From: Zygnema cylindricum
Lineage: Eukaryota; Streptophyta; Zygnematophyceae; Zygnematales; Zygnemataceae
Reading direction: 5' to 3'
Length of the DNA stretch: 64,000 bases
NCBI GenBank assembly: GCA_037447655.1
Contig: JBBHKE010000741.1
Span: forward strand, 105,270-169,269
The first letter of the stretch is position 1; each line of letters begins with the position of its first letter. The translations under genes and the position numbers were made by a program. Of this stretch, positions 13,800 to 24,612 are shown piece by piece. The notes beneath the pieces were generated by a model. The model was not told the DNA's origin and ran no database searches. It worked only from the letters and a program-made list of their open reading frames with translations.

Positions 13800-14608
13800 T
13801 AGCTGAAATGCCACACCTGCTCGTTGCTGCAAATAGCCTCCACTGATGTTTGAACGGCATTTTGAGAAATGGATTGCAAAGCCATTTGTGCCGTCACCTC
13901 TGACGCCACTTGTGCAGTCGACTCCAAACCTAAATGCGAATTCGTTTCTGAAATGGAATGGGAAAGCACTGAAGAAGATATCGCATCCGCTTTTTTGGTC
14001 TCCTGAATGTTGCCTGCGATATTTTCACATAGACGGTCGACAACAGTGCGTGAAATTTCAATAGTAACAAAAATGGCGCTCCAGCTGTCAGGTGAACTAC
14101 AAGAAAAAACACTAACACCTGAGATGGTCACTTCTTCCTACACAAATATTAACAAGCCGAATAGATACAGAGATTAGCCCACACCTTCCACTTTCTCGCC
14201 GTCCTCGATTTTCGATACAATTATTCCATTACTCTCAAAACTGTGTGGCACGTCATCACCGTCTGACTGGTTTGGGACATCTGTATTGGCTTCCGGGATA
14301 TCCTTGTCATCATTCTGTGAATGCAAGCCCGAGGAAGAAACCGCAACTTCCACTTTGGTATCCATACAGCTTTTAGGAGAAGAACCTGCTTCTATCGTCG
14401 CGTCTACCTCCTTACTAAATCTAATTCCCATGCAATCTCTAGAAACTCTAGAAACTATCTCTACAGAGGCTCTTTGTCTCGTCTTCTCGCTCTCATCCTC
14501 GTCGGAATATAGTTCGCCCTCTTCTCTTTCCTCTGGTATAATAGTCTTCTTGCTAGCGAACATAGATGCGATTGCGAGGGCGCGAAGCTCGCTTAAACTG
14601 TCGCCCAT
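2948..14608 (-). CDS. ZFC3H1-like zinc-finger protein, seven exons
   Basis: Proposed exons: 14608-14185, 14118-13817, 12527-10830, 10284-6223, 5899-5792, 5224-5096 and 4846-2948, about 2,873 codons. All introns are GT-AG; the first is phase 1 and the other five phase 0, and every join keeps the frame. The protein starts with an acidic EEGELYSDEDE patch. It then has long Ser/Gln-rich low-complexity sequence, a coiled coil (about residues 1110-1190), a CX7CX4CX3H zinc finger (about 1980-2010) and a HAT/TPR-like helical C-terminus from about 2163. This order matches ZFC3H1 and its plant relatives. In animals ZFC3H1 links the MTR4 helicase to poly(A)-binding protein and directs nuclear polyadenylated RNA to the exosome; the same role here is inferred. 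It is longer than the human protein (about 2,000 residues), mainly through the disordered part. Exon boundaries come from frame and splice consensus only. Confidence 0.82.
5096..5224 (-). CDS. ZFC3H1-like exon 6
   Basis: 43 codons; too short to appear as an obvious ORF. It starts after AAGCAG|GCT and reads ALRVLARGLEANPQSNSIWS, a clear HAT/TPR helix pair. The donor is GCG|GTATGG (phase 0). A TGA lies in frame immediately before the acceptor. Confidence 0.7.
5792..5899 (-). CDS. ZFC3H1-like exon 5
   Basis: 36 codons, phase 0 on both sides. Acceptor GGGGCAG|GCTCGTG, donor GACCAG|GTATAT. The DPKYVEGWLDLALCHINFS stretch has the Trp-containing helix pattern of HAT repeats. The same frame has a stop codon a little upstream of the acceptor, which limits the exon. 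Confidence 0.7.
6223..10284 (-). CDS. ZFC3H1-like exon 4: coiled coil and zinc finger
   Basis: 1,354 codons. The acceptor TTTTGTCATTGCAG|GAG and donor GAG|GTGAGTTC are strong. A heptad-rich segment near 9380-9140 (RNEEEALEQSLEEAQQERRR) is the conserved coiled coil. At 8890-9080 there are three tandem repeats of about 23 residues containing FPMRPSVSGT. Near 6700-6765 is the zf-C3H1 finger, LCKFERRGRCNDKKCPFQH, with all four ligands in CX7CX4CX3H spacing. Confidence 0.85.
10830..12527 (-). CDS. ZFC3H1-like exon 3
   Basis: 566 codons of mostly disordered, charged and Ser/Pro/Gln-rich sequence. The acceptor is AATGCAG|AGAAAC and the donor ATC|GTAAGTCC, both in phase 0. It includes an acidic DDDDEDEED run and a Lys/Gln helix with two back-to-back QIAAK units followed by QRVGSKR. 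The ATG codon at 12533 lies in the acceptor region and is not the start. Confidence 0.75.
12528..13816 (-). other. Intron 2 of the ZFC3H1-like gene
   Basis: About 1.3 kb with no coding exon I could support. It contains a GA/CT microsatellite at 13741-13795. Confidence 0.6.
13741..13795. repeat. (GA)n microsatellite
   Basis: About 27 GA units, inside intron 2 and close to its donor. Confidence 0.95.
13817..14118 (-). CDS. ZFC3H1-like exon 2
   Basis: The acceptor CTCAG|GTGTTAG restores the frame from the phase-1 exon 1. It encodes a Ser/Gln-rich stretch ending at CAG|GTGTGG (phase 0). An alternative acceptor with a better pyrimidine tract (TTTTTTCTTGTAG, 14097) would break the frame, so I prefer the upstream one. 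Confidence 0.6.
14185..14608 (-). CDS. ZFC3H1-like exon 1
   Basis: Starts MGDSLSELRALAIASMFASK, followed by the acidic EEREEGELYSDEDESEK motif typical of the N-terminus of this family. The ATG is the first in the open frame. The donor is AAG|GTGTGG, phase 1, and intron 1 would be only 66 nt. Confidence 0.75.
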
Positions 14609-14797
14609 CCTTCAGGGGCCGCATTCCTAGCAAGTCTACGAGCAGCAAAAATTTTGGGCTTCGGAGAACTTAGTGGAAAAGCTATAGGTTGGCGAGCAAC
14701 AATCCATTATCGCTGCCAACCTCCATGCACCTAATGTCTGTTTGATATTTTCAATGCATTCATGCATTCATAAAATGCCGGTTGCATTCGTGCAAAA

Positions 14798-16056
14798 CCT
14801 AGTTGTTCAAATCGCGCGATTTTTTCATTTTTTCCAAATTTCTACGTATTGTACGTGACTTTTGAAAAAATCGCAAAAAAACGCGATGTATTTTCTGTCC
14901 GGTAAACTGAACGGGAAATTTACGGGAAACTTACAGACAGCTTACAGTAACTATACAATTTTTTACAGCAACTGTACGAAACTTGACGAAAAGATACGAT
15001 GCACGTATTGGTACTTTCTGTTCTGTAAACTGAACAGCAATTTCACGGATATGTACGGAATTTTATCGTACATGTACAAACAATTTCGAAAAGAGGCGTT
15101 GCAGCGTAACACTATTTGCGCGCGGGAAGTTAAAAATGGGTACGAACGTCTTATTCAAAAAATTTAAAAGAAGCCGCCATGAAAACTTGAAAGCGAATTT
15201 TGAAGGAAGACGCCCAAGGCTGCCTGTCAAATAGTCTGAGACATACAGACAATTATATCTTTATACCATAGTTCAAAAGTAGGCGTTTTTATGGTAGGCC
15301 TTTGGTAGGCGCACAAAACTTGGCACTAAACTCGCGTAGAGTAGGCATACTGTATGGGTGTTCGTTGTGGACACTCTTGTACGGACGTACGAATCTGACG
15401 TTTTTTTTTGTTTGGACGTGAATCGCCCTTGACGTTACGTCACGTCAACAAAAACGTCGCGATATGATTCATGTTGCCGTACGATTAGTCGTCGATGACT
15501 CAAATTCGACTGTAGCATTCATTCATTCATTCGGGATATGACTTCATGTTTTTTCCTGAAAAGAAGATGACTAAGGTTTTCCATAAAAGAAGATGACTTA
15601 CCACAGTTGTCAAGTTTTTGATGCAACTTGACCGTATGTTTTGTCCGTCGCTACGCTCTAAATCATATATTTTGTCGGTCACTACGCTCGGAAAAGGTTG
15701 GCAGCCGAGCGGTCGACCTGTTTGGCGCCTCTGATTTTGTTTTTTTGCGGAATGAATGGTACGGGATCATTCGTTTCCTCATCTCATTCATCATCCATTT
15801 CTAGTGTGAATACAACACAGGATTTGAAGGTGTGAATGTGTGATAATTATGTAGACAATCAAAATTTTATACCGCTCATTTAACAGAAAATGTACAAACT
15901 GTAGTAAATGTTCAATTCAATTTTTTAAACATGTACGATATTGTACGGACAGAAACTCATTGACGATTTATATGATTTTTTCAAATCGACCTTTCCGATT
16001 TCTACGTATAATACGCGCGTTTGAATAGTGCGTAAAATGTGTTTTGAACAACTATG
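14798..16056. mobile_element. hAT-type element alpha with 8-bp TSD
   Basis: Termini are CCTAGTTGTTCAAA... and ...TTTTGAACAACTATG. It is flanked by an exact 8-bp duplication GTGCAAAA at 14790-14797 and 16057-16064. An 8-bp duplication and a C-initial TIR suit the hAT superfamily. It is 1,259 bp with no transposase frame, hence non-autonomous. It lies 190 bp upstream of the ZFC3H1-like start codon, within the likely promoter. It carries a fragment of a second hAT MITE family at 15267. Confidence 0.8.
15267..15403 (+). mobile_element. Left-end fragment of the CATAGTTCAAAAGTAGG MITE family
   Basis: About 135 bp closely matches the left ends of the copies at 47317 and 57280 (CATAGTTCAAAAGTAGGCG). 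The right terminus is missing. Confidence 0.75.
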
Positions 16057-16075
16057 GTGCAAAAGCAATTGAAAT

Positions 16076-16597
16076 CATAGTTGTTCAAAATACATCTTAT
16101 GCACGATTCAAACATGCGTAACACGAAATCGGAGCGGCGATTTTAAAAATCGTAAAAATCGTTAATGAATTTATGTCCTACAATTCGCATGTATACAAAC
16201 CTAATTGAACATGTACGCTCATAGGTTTTCATGGCGACTTTGAAAGAAAATTAGAAGACGTTCGTACACATTTTAAACTTACCGAAGAAAAAATGTGACG
16301 CCGCAACGTCTCTTTTCGAAATTGTCCGTACATGAACGATAAAATTCCGTACATTATCCGTGAAATTTCTGTTCAGTTTACAAAACAGATCGTACCGATA
16401 TGTGCATCGTATCTTTCCGTCAACTTCCGTAAACTTTTCGTAAAAAAACCGTACAGATACTGTATTTGTCTGTACGTTTCTTATAAAATGTCCGTTCAGT
16501 TTACACTTGACGTTTTTTCGTGATTTTTTCAAAAGTCACGTACAATACGTAGAAACTGAAAAAAACGAAAAAAAATCGCGCGATTTGAACAACTAGG
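16076..16597. mobile_element. hAT-type element beta, short inverted relative of alpha
   Basis: Termini CATAGTTGTTCAAAA...TTTGAACAACTAGG, flanked by ATTGAAAT (16068-16075) and ATTGAAAC (16598-16605), a 7/8 duplication. Its right 380 bp is the reverse complement of alpha's left arm (14798-15190), and its left 87 bp mirrors alpha's right end. It is therefore an internally deleted copy in opposite orientation. Together the two form a large potential hairpin. Confidence 0.78.
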
Positions 16598-16774
16598 ATT
16601 GAAACATTATACTATACGCGTATTATATGGTTGCGTCTGTATAGTACAGATTTTTTACGTACTATTTTCACACATTTGATAACCATGCCACAGTTGGGAG
16701 AGGTTGTTATATCGTAACAAATAGCGTTTTGCGTTTCGTTACGTTGTATGCCACGAATGTGTTCGGTCAAGGAT

Positions 16775-16981
16775 AGAGGTCACAATTGGGTACTCGAATC
16801 TGTCGGTATCCAAATTTTTATTTTTTAGTTTTGAATCGCCCGACCAAATCCGGCCGAGGTTTTGAATCACTCGACCGAATTCGGCCGACCCCAAAAATAT
16901 GGCATTTGAGTCTGTTCCAGACCCGACGCAGCCGGTCGGGCAAAGTTCGGGTACAGATTCGGGTACCAAATTGTGACCTCT
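16775..16981. mobile_element. 207-bp MITE with AGAGGTCACAATT termini
   Basis: The left AGAGGTCACAATTGGGTAC and the right end are reverse complements over about 28 bp. The flanks GGTCAAGGA and GGTCGAGGA look like a 9-bp duplication (8/9), which would suit Mutator-like elements. A truncated relative lies at 42111-42240. Confidence 0.65.
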
Positions 16982-17389
16982 GGTCGAGGACAAAGCTTAT
17001 CCCGATCCTAGGCCAATATAGACGATATTCGAAAGACGATGTAAATCAGATGTCACAAAAGTCATAATTTTAGACAACTGAAACTGACATTTTTTTTTTT
17101 CAAAATCTGGGTTCCCGACGCCCGACCAGGTTATGTCACACTCCTAAATTGTTACACGTTACATGATACGTGTTTACGAAAATAAAAGTAAACTGAAACT
17201 CGATTTCCCGCGACTACGTACACCCGCCTATACACTAATAAATATAAAATTAGTGGTACATCTCCCACATACCTTCCACGATACCACGAGTACAAAGTAC
17301 AATAATGTTGTATAGTATGGACAATACTGTAGTGGAACATACCTTTGAAAACTTCATTTTTTTTCGTTTTTTGCTTACCCGACCGTAAT
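16982..17389. other. Spacer left of the retrotransposon block
   Basis: No gene or clear repeat ends recognised. It contains sequence resembling the 16775 MITE (the CCCGACCAGG motif). Confidence 0.4.
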
Positions 17390-18147
17390 TGCAATTATGT
17401 GTCCCCCATAAGACTACACAATTCAGGAAGCCTCTAGATAGTTTTTGACTAACCCTTCTTCAATTAAGACCACTGCTACTGAAGCAGGCAAATGGACAAT
17501 CTGACTGCACCCTTGTGCAATTTGGACTCCTCTGAGTCCACAGCAAAAAGAATAACTGAAAAACGCTCAACCAGGCGATTAATTATCAAGTGGCAAATAT
17601 GCCAATATTTATACATGCTAATTGGAAGAGAGGCGCCTACCTCCTCAATCCTCTAAGTCCTAAACCCCTCTCACAACCCCTATCTACTGATGTACGAACG
17701 AATCAGAGAAATGTACAGTACAGAAAGGTACTATAGCCAATGTCCTTTCTGTACGGCGTGTGTATGACAAGGCCATGGAGTGGACGTCTGTCTCCTCGAG
17801 ACTTGTTCTCATGCCCTCCGCGATTCCCCTTTTCCAATTCTATTGTGCCACGTGGTGCCAAGTCATCTCACGCCCGAAAACCGCCAAAGTGGCCATTCTA
17901 AGGTCTCAGCGATGATGCATGCCGTCGGATCTAAACCGGTTTTTAATATTAGCCTTTGAAACAAATGTCTGGTACATTTTTTTCGTGCGGGATTTTGTTC
18001 TCACTATATTACAACTAGTCTCTAAGCTTGATACCCCTAATTCTGTTAATCGGATTAAGGTTCCTTAGCAATGTTTAAATAGAACTCAAATCCTTTATAA
18101 TCTAACGAACTTCTACAACAGACCGGTTAGAGCTGACGGCTACGCCA
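17390..18147 (-). repeat. Element E 3' LTR, part 1
   Basis: Aligns with the 5' LTR at 41071-42108, for example GCCTCTAGATAGTTTTTGAC in both. It is interrupted by element A at CGCCA (18143-18147). Confidence 0.85.
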
Positions 18148-18964
18148 TGTTGATGTGAGACAACCAGTGACCCTGAGGAAGAAGAAGAAGCACCAGCTGT
18201 TGCCATAATATTCAGATTACAAAAGAGGAAACTCTCACGGAATCCACAAAATGGACTGACTTCACAATGAAGCCCCAAGCAAACCAAACACACACTAGGT
18301 CCGCAAATTTGCCACAATATAAAAAGAAAAACAAAGAAACCACATGCAGAATTTCACAAAGTTCTGCCAAAAGATCACAATGATCTTGCAATTCAAAAAG
18401 ACACAAAAACTGCTTTCAAGTTTTTCATTCACACAATTCCTAACTCCAAAATATTCTAAGTCCTACATATACAAAGTGAACCTACAGCTGATCTATACCG
18501 TAACACAACTCCCGTGGTGTGTCGGTACACTAAACATTAATCAAACTAAACCCCGCCATCTACCGTACAAGTATTTACATCAATCCTTAACCCTAGATGC
18601 TGCTAAAGTACGCAGTCAAAGTTAGTCTGCTGAAATGACGGCTTGGTCAATATTTCTCTTTAAAAAATGACGGCGAACTTCGTCCGCCGTTCGCGTATTC
18701 ATTCATCACCGAAGATGAACCTCCACGTGTAAATCTGGTCCCTCAAGTAACTATGTACTTTGTCAACCACCTCAACCAAACTTGACTTCTCCACGGACCG
18801 ACACATGTACATAGAGTGTACCAAATGTGTGAACTCCCTTTGGAGTTATATACCACACCACATCTTGATACGTCAACTCAGTCGGTACACAAAAACAACC
18901 TTAGTCTAAACTCTCTCACTCACACACGAGATATAGAGAGGACTAAAGGTTTCCAAAACCAACA
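18148..18964 (-). repeat. Element A 3' LTR
   Basis: 817 bp direct repeat of 23079-23865 with TG...CA ends. It contains a copy of the start of gag (ATG and the Ser-rich N-terminus), as the 5' LTR does. Confidence 0.88.
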
Positions 18965-18987
18965 CTCCCCTAAACCTTTACACTCTC

Positions 18988-21900
18988 TCAGCCACTAAGC
19001 CCACATGCCTCTCTACAAAACTTTAACTTAGGTGTAGGTAAAGGCTTAGTCATCATATCTGCTACCATCATCTCATCCGGCAAATAACTGAGTTTTAAAA
19101 TTATGTTCACCACCTTCTCTCTTACAAAATGCAACTTAATATCAATGTGCTTGCTTTTGAAGTGATGACTTGGGATAGATGCAATCGCTATAGCAGCTTG
19201 GTTATCACACCACACTATTTGAGGTCCAGATTGTATAAAGTGAAGTTCTTAAAGGAGAGACTTTACCCAGAGTAACTCCTTGACAGCTGAGCCGGCTGCC
19301 ATGTATTCAGCCTCGATTGTAGACTGAGCAGTGACTTTTTGAAGCTTGCTGCTCCAGCAACAAGTTCCACTTCCGATATTCAGAATGAATCCGGTGGTGG
19401 AGCGTTGGCTTGGCATGTCTCCGTAGCTCGCATCGCTCCAAGTATGAATCTTGACCTCTTCTCCACCGAGAGCAAGTCGTAGATTCCGTGGCCCAGCAAG
19501 ATACCGAAGGACCCTCTTTGCTGCCTCCCAATTCGATCTCCTCGGATTTTGTAAACTCCGGCTTAGAGCACCAACTGCAGCCGCGATGTCCGGGCGTGTG
19601 CAGTTCATGACGTAGATTAAACTGCCAACAATATGACGATATGGAATGACAGCCATAGAACCTGCCTCCCCTGATTCTAAGGTGTCATGAAAAATGACTC
19701 CTCCCTCGGTTTCCATGCCTTCCACCTTTTGCTTGAATTCCATGGGAGTGGCACTTCCCTTCACCTCTGCCATGCCAAACTTCTCAAGCAAATTCCCAAT
19801 CGCTTCCCGTTGTGTTAGATAGATTATTCTCCTATCTCTATCCCTTTCTACCTGAATCCCGAGAATATACTTTGCCTCTCATAAATCTTTCATCTCAAAT
19901 CTCGAATTCAAAGCTGCCTTGATTTTGTTAATCTCATTTAATGACTTACTCAGTAGCAGCAAATCATCTACATACACAGCAATGTAAATAATTCCATCTT
20001 CCCCTTCCATAACATAGACTGAGTGATCTAAACTAATCCTCACAAAACCGAGACCAGTTAGAATCTCATCTAATTTCAGATTCCACTGACGTGGAGCTTG
20101 CTTCAAACCGTACAAAGATTTCAACAGTTTACACACCAAATTTTTTTTTCTGGTCTCTGCATACATTTCAGGTTGCCTCATATAAATCACTTTCCATTAA
20201 ATCTCCATTCAAGAAAACTGTCTTAACATCCATGTGATAAAGTTCCATATCCTCAATGGCTCCTAAAGACAAGAATTCTAACAGTTGGAAACCGGACAAC
20301 CGGAGAGAAAGTCTCCTCATAGTCAATTCCCTCCTTCTGAGTATACCCCTTTGCAACAAGCCTAGCCTTATATCTTTCAATAGAATTATCTGGATTAAGC
20401 TTAACTTTGAAAACCCACTTACAACCGATGGCCTTTCGATCTGGCGGAAGCTCCACAAGCTCTCAAGTTTGAGCCTCCATTATCGATCGTATTTCATCAT
20501 TTGCCGCGGAGATCGATTGATCCTATTTTGGGGCTAAAAAGGCTTCGTGTATGGTGACTGGCTCCATTGTGGTGGCAGAAAATAGGGCATTTTCCGCCGC
20601 TTCACCTCGCAGCATGCTGCTTTGCCTTCTTCCCCCCAGAAAATCTGAGGCTGGAACTGTTGGATCCGTATGTTGCCGCCGAGGAGGAGGAGAAGGAGGA
20701 GGAGGAGGAGGAGGAGCTTGCTGTACAGGTTGAACAACCGGAATGATCGGAGTAGGAATAGAGGAAGAACTTGTGAAAGAGGAAAGAGGTACATTTTCAA
20801 AAATTACATATTCTTGATTTTTAGCATTTTTCTCAAAATCTGTCATGCCAAAAACATCAACCGATTGACTTTCTTCCTTAACCTGAATATTCCTAGCAGC
20901 CTGAAGAGTTTTCCTATCTCGGTTGTAAACTCTATAGCCTATTGACTCATCATCATAACCCATAAAAGTTCCCGGGACAGATTTTGGATGAAGCTTAGAA
21001 ATAGGAAGATTATTCAAAAAAAAACATTTACTACCAAACACCCGGAAGTGACTTACATTGGGTTTCTTTCCAGTCCACATTTCATAAGGTGTCTTCCCTT
21101 TTACTGCCTTAGTTTCTATTCCATTCCTAATATAAGATGCACAAGAGAAAGCCTCACCCCAAAACTTAAAATCTATCCCTTTATCCAACATCATAGATTT
21201 TGCACTCTCCGTTAAAGTCCGGTTAAGTCTCTCGGATACTCCGTTTTGCTCTGGAGTATAGGGAACTTTAAACAGACGAGATATGTCGTGTTCCCTTAAA
21301 TAATCCGAGAATGCATTCGAAATATATTCTCCCCCGTTGTAGGACCGAAGAGAGAGAACTGGCTTCCTGTGAAGCTTTTCCGCCCACGTTCGGAAATGCT
21401 TGAAGTGAGTGAACACTTCACTCTTCTCCTTCATGAAGTAAACTTTGCTGTACCGCGAGAATTCATCCGTAAATGTAACTTAAAACCGGCTGCCACTAAG
21501 GGAAGGGACTTTAGACGGTCCCCATACGTCCGAATGAATTATTTGCAGCAAATCCGTAGCCCGGTTATCCGCGGTTTGAGGTAGGGGCAGCTTGTGAAGC
21601 TTCCCTAAAGCACAACCATCACATACATGAGAATCTTTTTGTCCTAATATGACCCCATATATCATTTTGTGTTTCACCATTTTATCAAATTTTTCATGAT
21701 GAACATGACCGAGCCTCTTATGCCACAAAACATTTTCCGAAAGGACACTTGAGTATGCAAAGTCAATTTCATTAGCCAAGTCCATCCGGTACAACAAGTT
21801 TGGGCCTCTAGTTCCTACCAAGGCTACTCTCCCATCTTTGCTTTCTACTTTCTTGCCATTCTTTTGCAAAATTTCAAATCCTTTCATTTCAGCCACAGAA

Positions 21901-23137
21901 GTGGAAAACAAATTTTTCTTAAACTTTGGAATATAGAGAACATCATGTAAGGTTCTCTTTACAATCTGACCATTGATGTCACATGCTAACTCCACGCTTC
22001 CCTTTGCCGTAGCCTCCACACCGCTATCATCCGCGTAGTAGATTCGACGAGTCGGAATCGGAGTAAGGGTTTTGAAGTAAGCCCGATTGCCGCACATGTG
22101 GGAAGAGCACCCGGAGTCCATAATCCATCCATTCTCTTGAGGCCCCTCCATGAGATCTTTTGCAAGGGCAAAGAACTCATCATCTTCCGATTGCGGAAAT
22201 CTGACCACATCATCTTTTTCCCCCAACGATTCGTCTTGTGGCGTCTCATCAAATGCAAGGAACGCCGCATTTTTCACCGACAGTTTTGGTGCTGACCCAT
22301 TTGAAGGTGGTTCCTCCGATCGCACCTTCCACCCCGCACGGTAAATTCCTGTTTCACAAGATTTTATAAATGTCGGGCACAGCCGGAAAACATGACCTTG
22401 ACCGAAGCAATAGACACACCTATCATATTGCCTATAATTAGGATTAGGGGTGAAGTTCCTATATCCGGAAAATCCAGCCGGCCTATATGTCTGAGCATTG
22501 TATGCTACCGCTGATTTTCCACCATTCAATGCTATCTTAGTTGCCTCTTCCTCTAGAATATAAGCTTCAGCTACAGCTATATTCCATCTAGCCTTCTCTA
22601 ACCTTTTCAATTGTTACGCGGCTCCTTTATATTCAGTAGGAAGCCCTCTCATTAAAATCATAGCTTGATGATAGGGAGGAAACTTCCCTCGGAACATGCA
22701 TTTTCCAACAATAAAAGCTTCAAGCCATTACAATAAGAGTTCATGTCACCCTCGGTGTACTTACAATCCCAAATTTTTCCAGTAGTTATAACCTCATTCT
22801 GCTCACTAGCTAGGACATATGACTCCTACAAAGCCTTCCATATGTCAGATGCTTTAGAGGTATTGATATATGTCATGTTCAGATCTTCGGACAAGAGTAG
22901 TTTGAGAACATGCAATGCATCCTCATTTTTCTTTTCAAAATCAGAATCCGTATCCGGAAGAACACTCGAAATCACATCATAAAATATCACTTGCTTAAGG
23001 TAAGACTTAGTCAAATCCGCCCAATAAAAATATTTTTGGCCATTAAACACCGGGATCCGTGAGGGTGGGCCCGTGACCTGTTGATTTGAGACAACCAGTG
23101 ACCTTGAGGAAGAAGAAGAAGCACCAGCTGTTGCCAT
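18988..23137 (-). pseudogene. Element A gag-pol polyprotein, broken
   Basis: Gag starts at 23137, 59 nt inside the 5' LTR (MATAGASSSSS). In order come an intact CCHC knuckle (CVYCFGQGHVFRLC, about 22380-22425), protease WIMDSGCSSHM (about 22095-22133), the pre-integrase HxxxH/CxxC region (about 21590-21735), integrase (21540-20980), RT with an intact YVDD (about 19960) and RNase H ending at 18988. Lesions: a stop after the first gag part (22826); a TAA in integrase (21480); the second catalytic Asp of the DDE triad changed to Tyr (LRSYNGGEY, about 21340); frameshifts in RT near 20250 and 20180; and a TGA at about 19879. It cannot be autonomous. Confidence 0.88.
23064..23078 (-). promoter_or_regulatory. 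Primer-binding site of element A (degraded half-tRNA type)
   Basis: Directly after the 5' LTR, the minus strand reads GGTCACGGGCCCACC. It differs at two positions from GGTTATGGGCCCACC, the complement of the anticodon arm of plant initiator tRNA-Met. The gag frame passes through it. Confidence 0.7.
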
Positions 23138-23865
23138 ATTATTCAGATTACAAAAGAGAAAACTCTCACGGAATCCACAAAAAAGACCGACTTCACAATG
23201 AAGCCCCAAGCAAACCAGACACACACTAGGTCTGCAAATTTGTCACAATATAAAAAGTATAACAAAGAAACAACATGCAGAATTTCACAGGGTTCTGCTT
23301 AAAGATCACAATGATCTTGCAATTCAAAAAGACACAAAAATTGCTTTGCAGTTTTTCATTCACAGAATTCCTAACTCCAAAATATTCTAAGTCCTACATA
23401 TACAAAGTGAACCTACAGCTGATCTTCACCGTACCACAACTACCGTGGTGTGTCGGTACACTAAACATTAATCAAACTAAACCCCGCCATCTAGCTGCTG
23501 CTAAAGTACGCAGTCAAAGTTAGTCTGCTGAAATGACGGCTTGGTCAATATTTCTCTTCCAAAAATGACGACAAACTTCGTCCGCCGTCCGCGTATTCAT
23601 TCATCACCGAAGATGAACCTCCACGTGTAAATCTGGTCCCTCAAGTAACTATGTACTTTGTCAACCAACTCAACCAAGCTTGACTTCTCCACGGACCGAC
23701 ACGTGTACATAGAGTGTACCAAATGTGTGAACTCCCTTTGGAGTTATATACCACACCACATCTTGTCTACGTTAACTCAGTTGGTACAAAAAAACAAGTT
23801 TAGTCTAAACTCTCTCTCTCTCAAACACGATATATAGAGAGGACTAAAGGTTTCCAAAACGAACA
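23079..23865 (-). repeat. Element A 5' LTR
   Basis: 787 bp, TG...CA on both strands, matching 18148-18964 apart from a roughly 25-bp indel and scattered changes. Confidence 0.88.
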
Positions 23866-24109
23866 CGCCACGCTCTGCCGGTCGAACATTCGAGTCCTGT
23901 TGGACTAAACCTTTTTGTTAAGAGTGACTTATGTCACTCTACAGTCCTGTGTGTGTAGCTAAAGCAGCTATGGCTCCACCACTCTCTCTCACCTTCAGTG
24001 ACTACAACAACTATGGGGGCTAGAGAGAGAAGGTGGAGGGAGACTGCTTGTGCTTTAACTTAATCTATTCAGACCTAAAACATACCCCCAATATCTAGTG
24101 ATTTCAACA
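23866..24109 (-). repeat. Element E 3' LTR, part 2
   Basis: Continues the LTR after element A and its target duplication. It aligns with 41875-42108, sharing CTCTGCCGGTC and the GAGTGACTTATGTCACTCTA palindrome. Confidence 0.85.
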
Positions 24110-24607
24110 CTCCCCTTATTTTATAGTCCAATTTTAATTTATCTTTTAATCCACACTTTTCCATGCATTATTTTAATTTGGGAGATGGCAAAATTTTGGT
24201 CATCATATCAGCCACCATTTCCCCATCACCCCTATCACAAGATTCACAATTTTGTTTTCAACCTTCTCTTTAACAAAACTTAATCTTATGTCCATATGTT
24301 CAGCCATGAAGTGATGTTTTGGTTTAACGGAAATTTCAATGGCAGCCTGGTTATCACAAAAAACTTCATGCACTCCCTTTTTCATATACCCTAGTTCTTG
24401 AAATAAAGACTTAACCCACATCAGCTCTTTCACAACAGAACAAGAGGCCATGTACTCAGCATCCATAGTGGACACAACAACCACCTTTTGTTGCTTGTTA
24501 CTCCAATACTAAGCACCTTACCCCTCATACAACACATATCCAGTAGTGCATATTCTCATATGTGTACCCCCATAACTGGCATCACTCCAAGTAGTGATGT
24601 CAGTGTG
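24110..24607 (-). pseudogene. Element E RNase H, 3' part
   Basis: A minus-strand frame around 24203-24484 reads the copia RNase H signature (AEYMASCSVVKELMWVKSL, then FCDNQAAIEI). The rest of pol resumes at 37055, beyond element C. Confidence 0.82.
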
Positions 24608-24612
24608 CTCCC

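Larger units (their letters stand above)
18148..23865 (-). mobile_element. Ty1/copia element A inserted in the 3' LTR of E
   Basis: Bounded by TGTTGAT...GAACA and an exact 5-bp duplication CGCCA at 18143-18147 and 23866-23870. LTRs are 18148-18964 (3') and 23079-23865 (5'). The polypurine tract, minus-strand GGTTTAGGGGAG, touches the 3' LTR; the primer site is 23064-23078. It belongs to a different family from E, C and D. Confidence 0.9.

Noticed and set aside
14798-16597. One 1.8-kb fold-back element
   Set aside because: Each half has its own matching 8-bp duplication and complete termini, so two adjacent insertions explain it better.
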